13,112 nt of DNA from the NCBI GenBank assembly GCA_029007575.1, contig JAQXIB010000027.1, forward strand, positions 1 to 13,112, written 5' to 3'. Below, one piece after another: positions 1-7,000 of the stretch. Origin of the DNA: Clostridiales bacterium (GTDB taxonomy: Bacteria; Bacillota; Clostridia; Oscillospirales; Ruminococcaceae). A model generated the notes under the pieces. The model was not told the DNA's origin. It worked only from the letters and a program-made list of their open reading frames with translations, and ran no database searches. How positions within the stretch are numbered: position 1 is the stretch's first letter; the number at the start of each line of letters is the position of its first letter. The position numbers and the translations under genes are program-made.

Positions 1-17
1 GATTTCATTCTGAAATC
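1..17. repeat. Short inverted repeat at window edge
   Basis: GATTTCA and TGAAATC form perfect 7-bp arms around a 3-nt loop (TTC). The arms start at base 1, so the repeat may continue outside the window. There is no T-run, so it is not an obvious terminator by itself. It is the first of four inverted repeats packed into the first 130 bases. Confidence 0.5.
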
Positions 18-47
18 GAAATCTGTGTTTACATCAAAGAATGTCTG

Positions 48-85
48 AACCAAGAAAAATCCGAAATTTCGGATTTTTCTTGGTT
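48..85. terminator. 38-bp perfect palindrome, likely bidirectional terminator
   Basis: The two 19-nt halves are exact reverse complements. The core is a short GC-containing hairpin (CCGAAATTTCGG) flanked by AAAAAT on the left and ATTTTT on the right. Read in either direction this gives a hairpin followed by a T-run, the usual form of a bidirectional intrinsic terminator. It would end transcription of the acidic-protein gene (minus strand, stop at 168) and possibly of a gene left of the window. A perfect 19-bp arm is long for a terminator. Confidence 0.65.
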
Positions 86-88
86 TGT

Positions 89-130
89 ACGGCGAAAGCC
101 GTTCGAACAAATCAAATTTTTGATTTGTTC
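89..130. repeat. Two adjacent inverted repeats
   Basis: At 89-102, ACGGC and GCCGT close a GAAA tetraloop. At 105-130 there are perfect 12-bp arms (GAACAAATCAAA and its complement) around TT. Neither is followed by a clear T-run in either direction. They lie between the 3' end of the acidic-protein gene and the 48-85 palindrome, so they would be part of that mRNA's 3' end or of a protein-binding dyad. The GATTTGTTC half-arm (122-130) recurs at 10442-10450 in another inverted repeat. Confidence 0.5.
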
Positions 131-167
131 AGTAGACATTAATTATATCGTTTTTTCTTCAGACAAA

Positions 168-500
168 TTATTCTTCTTTCGGATCGGATTCTTCCGCATC
201 CTCTGCGTCATCATCGTCTTCCTCATCATCACTTTCAGTCGCGGAAACATCAATATTGTCTGCCGCCTCGTCGGGAGCCGTTTCATCAACATGGTCATCG
301 GGCTCGATCGTTTCATCGCCGTTCATGATATCGTCGGTAAAATCGTCTTCCTCTTCGTCAAAATACCGTTCATCATCAAATTCCAGTTCTTCTCTGATTT
401 TCTTGCCCTTTTTCTTCATAAAAGCCGCTACCGCAACGATACCGCCGATCACCGCCGCCAGTACTGCCGCAACTTTCAGCCAACTTCCTTTTTTCTTCAT
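168..500 (-). CDS. Small membrane-anchored, highly acidic protein (hypothetical)
   Basis: This is a 110-residue protein of unknown function. A short basic N-terminus (MKKKGSWLK) is followed by one hydrophobic helix at about residues 8-27, a basic stop-transfer patch (KKKGKK, about 29-34), and a tail (37-110) in which 41 of 74 residues are Asp or Glu. The expected topology is a single-pass membrane protein. The positive patch after the helix suggests the acidic tail stays in the cytoplasm, but this is inference. The overall look recalls YtxH-type small membrane proteins, without a recognisable domain. An in-frame ATG exists at 512, but it abuts AAAAAGGA. The ATG at 500 is preceded by AAAAAGGAATGGTGAT, which matches both halves of an extended Shine-Dalgarno sequence, so I start there. 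The gene has its own promoter (648-676) and a structured leader shared with the gene at 12230. Confidence 0.75.
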   Translation of the reverse strand: MKKKGSWLKVAAVLAAVIGGIVAVAAFMKKKGKKIREELEFDDERYFDEEEDDFTDDIMNGDETIEPDDHVDETAPDEAADNIDVSATESDDEEDDDDAEDAEESDPKEE

Positions 501-641
501 ATTAATCACCATTCCTTTTTGAATTTGTTACGATGTCACGCACTAGGCGTCACATTTTGCCCTCCATCCTGAGCAAAAAGGAACAATTTCAGCGCAAAAA
601 CATCATTCTACGCCAAGTGTCTCCTTAATCAATGTTTCTTT
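501..641 (-). promoter_or_regulatory. Structured 5' leader (copy A of a shared element) with anti-Shine-Dalgarno
   Basis: This is an untranslated leader of about 140 nt. Going 5' to 3' on the minus strand: a hairpin at 613-592 (arms GCGTAGAA and TTTTGCGC, with G-U pairs at two positions); 5 nt; TTGTTCCTTTT at 586-576; a 55-nt spacer; then AAAAAGGAATGGTGATT at 520-504. The segment 583-574 (TTCCTTTTTG) is a perfect 10-nt complement of 521-512 (CAAAAAGGAA), which contains the ribosome-binding site. Pairing would hide the start of translation. The same order, motifs and near-identical spacings occur before the unrelated gene at 12230. The spacer also holds GGAGG followed by ATG-TGA at 565-550, a possible start-stop mini-ORF. 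Function as a translational switch is inferred from complementarity only. Confidence 0.55.
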
Positions 642-647
642 ACCCCT

Positions 648-676
648 ATTATATACCATTATTTCCTAAAAAACAA
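648..676 (-). promoter_or_regulatory. Sigma-A-type promoter of the acidic-protein gene
   Basis: On the minus strand, TTGTTT (676-671), a 17-nt spacer, and a perfect TATAAT (653-648). It lies just downstream of the rsmE stop codon, so the acidic-protein gene can be transcribed independently of rsmE. The expected transcription start is near 641. Confidence 0.7.
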
Positions 677-687
677 TTACAAAATTC

Positions 688-1407
688 TTACATATTTCCG
701 GATAAATTCATAATAATGGAAATGCCGGCGATCGGCGCCGTTTCACAGCGCAAGATTCTTTTTCCGAGTGTCGCCGTAAACAATCCGGCAGCTTCCGCGG
801 CAGCAGCTTCCTCCTCGCTGAAACCGCCCTCGCTGCCGACTAAAATTGCGGTTTCGGTCACTCCCTGCCATATTATTTTCTGCAAAGGCTGTCCTTTACA
901 TTCATAGAAGAATATGGCATTCTGAAATGCCGTCATTTCCTGTAATGCTTCCTGATAAGACAACATTGGCCGAACGGTCGGGATTTTTCCTCTGCCGGAT
1001 TGCTTTGCCGCTTCAGCGGCGATTTTATTATATCGCACCAGCTTTTTTCGCATGGTATCTTGATCCGGTCGGGAAATACATCTGGAAGTCAGCACCGGCG
1101 TAATATCATATGCGCCCAGTTCTACCGCCTTTTGAATAATAAATTCAAATTTTTCCCCTTTCGGCATCGCCTGGTACAAATGCAGCCGCAAATTCGGCTC
1201 GGATTCGGAAGCGCCGCTGCTTAAAACCCGCAGCCTGACTTCATCGGTAATCGACTCGATCTCACATTGATAATCGGTCTGATTTCCGTCGCAAACAACA
1301 AGCCGCTCGCCCACCGTCATCCGCAGCGCCTTGATAATATGCTTGGCATCCTCACCGGTTATGACTGCTTTTTTCTCATCTACCTGCTCTGTAAAAAAAC
1401 GGGGCAT
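688..1407 (-). CDS. rsmE: 16S rRNA (uracil1498-N3)-methyltransferase RsmE
   Basis: This SAM-dependent enzyme methylates N3 of U1498 in helix 44 of 16S rRNA. The 239-residue length is normal for the family. The N-terminal part (about 1-70) is the PUA-like RNA-binding domain, starting MPRFF. The rest is a SPOUT (trefoil-knot) methyltransferase with family motifs: MPKGEKFEFIIQKAVELG (81-98), EAAKQSGR (132-139), the SAM-loop VGSEGGFS (190-197; usually xGPEGGFS, so P is replaced by S) and LGKRILRCETA (214-224). I use ATG at 1407, preceded by GAAGGGAAG; a TTG codon lies directly upstream in frame at 1410. It starts 44 bp after the histidine-kinase-like gene and probably shares its transcript. In many Firmicutes rsmE follows prmA, but no prmA is seen here. 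Confidence 0.93.
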   Translation of the reverse strand: MPRFFTEQVDEKKAVITGEDAKHIIKALRMTVGERLVVCDGNQTDYQCEIESITDEVRLRVLSSGASESEPNLRLHLYQAMPKGEKFEFIIQKAVELGAYDITPVLTSRCISRPDQDTMRKKLVRYNKIAAEAAKQSGRGKIPTVRPMLSYQEALQEMTAFQNAIFFYECKGQPLQKIIWQGVTETAILVGSEGGFSEEEAAAAEAAGLFTATLGKRILRCETAPIAGISIIMNLSGNM

Positions 1408-1451
1408 CAAACATCTTCCCTTCGGTCTATCTGTCTTTACGACGATACATT

Positions 1452-2576
1452 TTATAATTCGAGTGTGTTAATATCACAGACATCGGACAAATAAAGAAAC
1501 AACGGCGAAAACCGACTATCCGGTCCTGCAATGACAGATTCCACCGCGCTGCCGATGTCACCTTCCACAATCGGGAACTGCATGGCAACCGTAGTACCTA
1601 CATTCCATTCACTGGTCAAGACGCAGGTCCCGTTATGGATGTCCGCTACCCGCTTTACAATCGGCAAGCCTAATCCCATACCGCATCCCGGCGAGCCGTT
1701 GCGGTCATAAGAATAGAAAGGCTCAAACACCCTGGGTTGGATCTCAGGGGCAATCCCTTCTCCTTTATCCACCACCGTAACAATAAAATTGTTTGCATTT
1801 TTTGTCAGACTAACCGTGATTTCATTTCCCGGTCGGGTATACAAGCAGGAATTGGCAATAAGGTTAAACACAGCTACCGATAACTTATCGGTGTCTATTT
1901 TGCTGACAATCGTTTCATCGCAAACATGATATTCAAAGGCAATATCGGTCCGGCGGACAAACCGTCCGATTCGCTCACAAAGATCTTTGATAAATTGATT
2001 GATATTCATTTTTTCAAAATGAATAGGGACATCCACGTTCCAATATTGCAGATAGTTTGTCAAATTGGTTGTCGCGCGCATGGTCTTATAGCACTGATTG
2101 GATATTTGCTTTAACAGCCGATATTCGTCATAGCATTCATATCGTTCCAGCTTGTTTTTGATCGGAAGCAGCATGTTTTGAATCGCAAACATGGATTCCC
2201 GATACTGTGCGCCAATCAACGAAATAATATGCTGATAGTCGGATTCTTTGGTCGGCAGCGCCAAAGGCGCGATCACCGCCAAAATAAAATGCAGCTGGTC
2301 TTTATCGTTGTTCCAAAACGGAGTCAGCGTAATCCCGCCGATTTTCAGGTAAGGATTCCCAATGATATGACAAACCATCTTCTGACTCAACCGATTCATC
2401 TCTTCGGTCAGATCGGCAGTAATACTCAACTGATACAAGGACTGAATGCCGTTTTTATCGACCAGCTCGGACGCGGCATGATTATACCATATTAATCCGG
2501 CATCACAGTCAAAGCACATCACCGGAAAATCGCTGTCCTCATAAAGCGCTTTTGTCAAATTAAATTTATTGTCCAT
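1452..2576 (-). CDS. Cytosolic histidine-kinase-like protein without a recognisable phosphoacceptor His
   Basis: 374 residues with no membrane segment. The N-terminal region (about 12-105) looks PAS-like (FPVMCFDCDAGLIWYNHAA). The centre (about 112-180) is helical and sits where a dimerisation/phosphoacceptor domain should be. The C-terminal HATPase domain (about 190-337) is complete: N box N238-LIA-N242, G1 box D270-KGEG, F box FEPF (284-287) and G2 box GCGMGLGL (297-304). The helical region has no H-E-x-x-x-P motif, and there is no histidine between residues 116 and 185. The nearest, H115, lies 127 residues before N242 in no H-box context. A 37-residue tail follows the ATPase domain. There is no response regulator nearby. 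ATG 2576 is preceded by GAGAGAGG. It may be a divergent kinase, an ATP-binding regulator, or a kinase acting through a non-canonical residue. Confidence 0.8.
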   Translation of the reverse strand: MDNKFNLTKALYEDSDFPVMCFDCDAGLIWYNHAASELVDKNGIQSLYQLSITADLTEEMNRLSQKMVCHIIGNPYLKIGGITLTPFWNNDKDQLHFILAVIAPLALPTKESDYQHIISLIGAQYRESMFAIQNMLLPIKNKLERYECYDEYRLLKQISNQCYKTMRATTNLTNYLQYWNVDVPIHFEKMNINQFIKDLCERIGRFVRRTDIAFEYHVCDETIVSKIDTDKLSVAVFNLIANSCLYTRPGNEITVSLTKNANNFIVTVVDKGEGIAPEIQPRVFEPFYSYDRNGSPGCGMGLGLPIVKRVADIHNGTCVLTSEWNVGTTVAMQFPIVEGDIGSAVESVIAGPDSRFSPLFLYLSDVCDINTLEL

Positions 2577-2666
2577 CCGCTAACCTCTCTCAATCATTGC
2601 TCAAATCTATCCATTACTTTTCTTATGTTTTTTATATTGTACTATACTTTCAAGGAAATATGCAAT

Positions 2667-2695
2667 AGTATAGGCACAAAAACTCGGTTTATCAA
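2667..2695 (-). promoter_or_regulatory. Promoter of the kinase-like gene and rsmE, with flanking dyad
   Basis: On the minus strand, TTGATA (2695-2690), a 17-nt spacer, and TATACT (2672-2667). The -10 region is one arm of an inverted repeat: CTATACT at 2642-2648 and AGTATAG at 2667-2673, separated by 18 nt. The dyad therefore covers the -10 and start region, where a repressor could bind. A second weaker promoter-like pair (TTGCAT, 18 nt, TACAAT) lies just downstream. The leader to the ATG at 2576 is about 85 nt. Confidence 0.6.
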
Positions 2696-2710
2696 ATCGA
2701 TATCCATGTA

Positions 2711-2751
2711 AAAAAATAAAACCAAGCAGTGTGGCCGCTTGGTTTTATTTT
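2711..2751 (-). terminator. Intrinsic terminator of the GAPDH gene
   Basis: Perfect 15-bp arms (2713-2727 and 2737-2751; core ACCAAGC / GCTTGGT) enclose a 9-nt loop. Read on the minus strand the hairpin ends in TTTTATTTTTTT, a typical T-tract. It lies 21 bp past the GAPDH stop and just upstream of the next promoter, so it insulates GAPDH from the kinase-like gene. On the plus strand there is no following T-run outside the stem. Confidence 0.85.
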
Positions 2752-2772
2752 CAGGTGATCAATCTGTATTTC

Positions 2773-3786
2773 TTAGCCTAACTCAGCAAAATATTTAATG
2801 GTACGAACCATCTGGCTGGTATAGGAGTTCTCATTATCATACCAAGAAACGACTTTTACTAAAGTCTGACCGTTCGGCAGCTCAGTAACTTTCGTCTGGG
2901 TTGCATCAAACAAAGAACCATAAGTGATGCCGACGATATCAGAAGAAACGATCTCGTCTTCATTGTATCCGAAGGATTCGGAAGCAGCGGCTTTCATTGC
3001 AGCGTTAACTTCCTCTTTGGTTACGGATTTATATACAACCGCAACAAGCTCGGTAGTAGAACCGGTCGGAACAGGAACACGCTGTGCAGCGCCATCCAGT
3101 TTGCCAGCCAATTCCGGAATAACCAGACCGATTGCTTTTGCAGCACCGGTGGAGTTCGGAACAATGTTAACAGCAGCAGCACGTGCACGGCGGAGATCGC
3201 CTTTACGGTGCGGTCCGTCAAGAACCATCTGATCACCGGTGTAAGCATGGATCGTGGTCATGAAGCCTTTTACGATCGGAGCTAATTTGTTCAACGCATT
3301 TGCCATCGGAGCCAAGCAGTTTGTGGTGCAGGAAGCTGCAGAGATGATCTTGTCCTCTTTGGTCAAGGTATGCTCATTTACGCTGTAAACGATAGTAGGC
3401 AGATCATTACCTGCCGGAGCGGAAATAACAACTTTCTTTGCACCTGCATCGATATGAGCCTGTGCTTTTGCTTTAGAGGTGTAGAAACCGGTGCACTCCA
3501 GAACAACGTCAACACCGATTTTGCCCCAAGGAAGATCAGCAGCATTTTTCTCAGAATAAATCTGGATTTCTTTGCCGTCAACAACAATAGAATTTTCTTT
3601 TGCAAAAACAGTATCCGCTTTTGCGTAACGACCCTGAGCAGAGTCATATTTTAATAAATGAGCCAACATTTTCGGATCGGTGAGGTCGTTGATTGCAACC
3701 ACTTCATAACCCTCTGCGCCAAACATCTGACGGAAAGCCAAACGGCCGATTCTGCCAAAACCATTAATAGCAACTTTTACTGACAT
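2773..3786 (-). CDS. gap: Glyceraldehyde-3-phosphate dehydrogenase, type I, NAD-dependent
   Basis: This is the glycolytic enzyme that oxidises and phosphorylates glyceraldehyde 3-phosphate to 1,3-bisphosphoglycerate with NAD+, in the cytoplasm as a homotetramer. It has 337 residues, normal for the family. The NAD-binding Rossmann motif is INGFGRIGR (7-15). D34 in AINDLTD suits NAD rather than NADP. The catalytic loop is SAASCTTNC with C153, and the base is H180 in HAYTGDQ. The C-terminal WYDNENSY motif (315-322) is intact. I start at ATG 3786, eight bases after GGAGG; an in-frame ATG at 3801 lies upstream of that site. The gene stands alone between its own promoter and terminator and is not clustered with pgk/tpi. 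Symbol gap or gapA. Confidence 0.97.
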   Translation of the reverse strand: MSVKVAINGFGRIGRLAFRQMFGAEGYEVVAINDLTDPKMLAHLLKYDSAQGRYAKADTVFAKENSIVVDGKEIQIYSEKNAADLPWGKIGVDVVLECTGFYTSKAKAQAHIDAGAKKVVISAPAGNDLPTIVYSVNEHTLTKEDKIISAASCTTNCLAPMANALNKLAPIVKGFMTTIHAYTGDQMVLDGPHRKGDLRRARAAAVNIVPNSTGAAKAIGLVIPELAGKLDGAAQRVPVPTGSTTELVAVVYKSVTKEEVNAAMKAAASESFGYNEDEIVSSDIVGITYGSLFDATQTKVTELPNGQTLVKVVSWYDNENSYTSQMVRTIKYFAELG

Positions 3787-3831
3787 AATGATACCCTCCA
3801 ATAATATTTGAGTCTACTTTTATTTTACTCT

Positions 3832-3862
3832 GTTATACCCGATTTTTCAAGAAGTTTGTCAA
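3832..3862 (-). promoter_or_regulatory. Probable promoter of the GAPDH gene
   Basis: On the minus strand, a perfect TTGACA (3862-3857) and TATAAC (3837-3832) with a 19-nt spacer, which is longer than optimal; GTATAA gives 18. The leader to ATG 3786 would be about 40 nt. No other good -10 was found with this -35. Confidence 0.5.
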
Positions 3863-3886
3863 TAAATTAACTACGTGTTCATATTT

Positions 3887-3902
3887 TTGTGTGGTTACAC
3901 AA
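3887..3902. promoter_or_regulatory. Dyad TTGTGT-GGTT-ACACAA upstream of the GAPDH promoter
   Basis: Perfect 6-bp arms around GGTT, centred about 35 bp upstream of the -35 box of the GAPDH promoter. This could be an operator for a metabolic regulator. The outer TTGTG/CACAA half-sites recall the redox regulator Rex (TTGTG-N8-CACAA), but here the spacing is 6 rather than 8, so the match is partial. An activator site or an mRNA hairpin is also possible. Confidence 0.35.
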
Positions 3903-4001
3903 TATTTTATTCACAGACGCAGTTATTTTTATTTTATATCAGCTTTCCCGAAAAATCCGAAAATACTCCAGAGCTTTCAACAAGAATAGATTTCTGCGAT
4001 T

Positions 4002-4020
4002 CCGACGACATCTCCGTCGG
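4002..4020 (-). other. Hairpin just past the ileS stop codon
   Basis: CCGACG and CGTCGG form a 6-bp GC-rich stem with a 7-nt loop, starting about 8 bp after the ileS stop on the minus strand. There is no T-run after it, so it is not a standard intrinsic terminator. It may stabilise the mRNA end, or termination may be factor-dependent. No better terminator is visible between ileS and the GAPDH promoter. Confidence 0.35.
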
Positions 4021-4027
4021 GGCATAA

Positions 4028-7000
4028 TCAATGCTTCACTTTCATTTCCACCGTAAGCTTTTCATCGTCCATCTCAATGGTACCGGTGAAATCGGGAGCA
4101 GACAGCGGAGAATCGCTGATCGATGCAAGCAATTCGCTTTCCAGATAAGCACGGTTGTCGGCGACGATCTTGCCTGCTTTTTCTTCACATTCAAAATGCA
4201 CTTCGATCCGATCGGAAACATGAAAGCCTGCTTCTTTCCGGAACACCTGGCACTGACGCAGAATATCACGCAGGCAGCCTTCGCTGTACAACTCGGGGGT
4301 AACGACCATATCCAATCCGACAGTGATATCCCGTTCTTTGCTGACCGCAATATCAGCTTTCGGCACTGCCTTTAGCTCGAATATCGACGCGTCAACAGCA
4401 TGGTCATATCCCGGCACCGTTACCTCGCCGTTTGCCCGAATCTGTTCCACCACCGACTGCATTTCTGCCGCAGACAAGCCGTTCAGCAATTCCTTGACTT
4501 TATTGACATCGGCCTTGAGTGCGCTTCCCGCCAATTTAAAGTTCAGTACCGCGACATTATCCTCCAGCATCGAAGTGTCATCCAGGAAAGCGACTTTTTT
4601 CATGTTGGTTTCACTCAGCAAAATTGCCGTCAATTCTTCCGGAATGGTCACCGCGCCGGAATCCGCGCAAATATAAAGCTGATTTAAAGGCTGGCGGATT
4701 CGTAACTGCTTCTCATTACGCACCTTGAGTACCAAAGAAATGATATCACGCACTTCGCCGACCTGCGCCAAAACGCCGTCCTGCACATCCACATGTGCCA
4801 TCACTTTCGGCCAATCGCTCAGATGCACCGATTCTGCCGGCTCATTCGAATAGCGGCGAATCACTTCCTGCCAAACATGCTCGGTGATAAACGGAACGAT
4901 CGGCGCCATGATCTGGTCGATAGTACGAATGGCGTACAACATGACCTTATATGCTGTTTTCTTATCCTGATCATCGCCGATTTTCCAGAACCGTCTGCGG
5001 TTGACCCGAATATAGAAATTGGAAATATCATCCACTACTTTTTCGAATTTTGTCATGATATCCTTGGTGGAATAGTTTTCCATCGCCGCGGTGGCTTCCG
5101 AAATGAAGTTGTTCACCAAAACGACCAGCCAACGATCCACCAAGCACAGCGATTCAAAATCGAAATCGAGGTTGTCCAGATAAAGCTTGTCAACCTCTGC
5201 GTAGGTGGCAAAGAAAGTAGACAAATTCCAGAACGACAGCAGTTTGCGTTTCGCGCCGTCTCCGAGGGTGAATCCAAACCGCACATCGGTAGACATCGGC
5301 GAAGATGCAAAGATGTAACGGGAAGCGTCGGCGCCGATCTTATTCGCCGCTTCGTCAAATTTAATCATAAATCCGGTCTTGGAGAAACGGCTGCCGTCCT
5401 CGGCAGTCACCATGCCGTGGGTGCCGACTTGTTCATACGGCGGCTCTCCGACCAGCACTGTACTCATAAACAGCATGGAATAGAACCACAAGCGTACCTG
5501 TTCTTTCATTTCCACAACATATTCCGCCGGGAAATATTCTTTCCAATACTCTTTGTCCTCAAAATATTTCAAAGTGGTAAAGGGGACGATTCCGGCATCC
5601 AGCCAAACATCGCCGACCTCCGGCACCCGTTTGACCGGCTTTCCGCAGTGCGGACAAACGATCTCGATGTCATCGATCCAGGGACGATGCAGATGAGGCA
5701 GAGCGTCCACTTTTGCGGGATCAACGGCACGCTCCCTTAATTCCTCCACCGAGCCGATCACCGTCAGCTCCCCGCATTCTTCACAAGGATAGAAGGGCAA
5801 CGGCAATCCGTAAAAACGCTTTCTGGAAATATTCCAGTCAGACATGTTATTCAGCCAGTCCAACATCCGTTTGCCCTGATAGGGAGGATTCCATTTCACC
5901 TTATTGGCATTCGCGATCAACTGCGGGCGCAGCTCCTCAACATCGATGGCCCACTCTTTGACACAGCGGAAAATAACCTCTTTTTTACAACGCCAGCAAA
6001 CCGGATAGCTATGAACGATCTTGTGGGTATAGAACATCTTTCCGCGTTCTTTCAGTGCCTCGAACACCGCTTCCCGCGCATCGCCCGCTTCCAGACCGCT
6101 TAAGAAGCCGCAGGAAGGCAGCAAAATGCCGTTTTCATCCACCGGCACCAGTACAGCCAAGTTTTCCCGTTTGCCCAGTTCAAAGTCCTCGGCACCGCAT
6201 CCCGGCGCGATATGCACGATACCGCAGCCTTCGTCACCGCTGACTTCTTCCCAACAAACGATATGGTGATCGACGCCTTTTTGCAGCGGAAGTTCCGGGA
6301 AACAGGTCTCATACTCCAATCCTGCAAGTTCTTCCCCTTTGTATTCCTGCAATATCTCGCCCTTGGAAGCAAACTTCTGGGTAAAGTAATTCTTTCCCAT
6401 GATGATCGGGGTGTCTTCGCCCTCTAATTTTGCTTTTACATAGCTTAAATCCGGATGAACCGCCAACGCAACATTCGCGGTCAGCGTCCAGGGAGTCGTT
6501 GTCCAAACCAGCATATATGCGCTTTTATCGACAAGCGGCACCTTAAAGAACACTGCGGTATGCTCAATTTCTTTATAAGAGCCTGACATTTCATGCTCAG
6601 ACAAAGATGTTCCGCATCGAGGGCACCATGGCATCGGCTTATAAATCTGCTTGATCCAGCCGTGGTCGTGGCACTTTTTCAACACCTGCCAGATACCCGT
6701 AATGTTATTGTCCTTATAAGTGTAATAAGAATTGTCCCAATCCATCCACTGTCCCAAGCGCTTGGATTGTTCCATAATCACCTTGCTGAAACGCTGTACC
6801 CGCTCGATACATTTTTCGGAGAACTTGTCCAGCCCGTAAACTTCGATATCCTTTTTGGAGTTAAAGCCCAGTTCCTTTTCCACTTCCACTTCAACCCACA
6901 AGCCCTGTCCGTCAAAGCCGTTGCGATAATGGCTTTGATACCCGTTCATGGCTTTATACCGCAGAAAAACGTCCTTTAAAGTGCGTCCCCATGCATGGTG

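Noticed and set aside
1..130. CRISPR array
   Set aside because: The repeats are inverted and all different; there are no regularly spaced direct repeats.
120..572. Long plus-strand open frame opposite the acidic-protein gene
   Set aside because: It is the antisense shadow of an Asp/Glu-codon-rich gene and crosses the opposite promoter leader; no ribosome-binding site or protein-like features.
589..606. Short leader peptide ATG-ATG-TTT-TTG-CGC-TGA inside copy A of the shared leader
   Set aside because: In copy B the equivalent ATG opens a different reading frame of 11 codons because a T is missing, so the conserved feature is the RNA stem, not a peptide.
4793..5740. 315-codon plus-strand open frame inside ileS
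   Set aside because: It is antisense to a strongly conserved synthetase gene, His/Arg-rich in a way typical of reverse-frame translation, with no promoter or ribosome-binding site.
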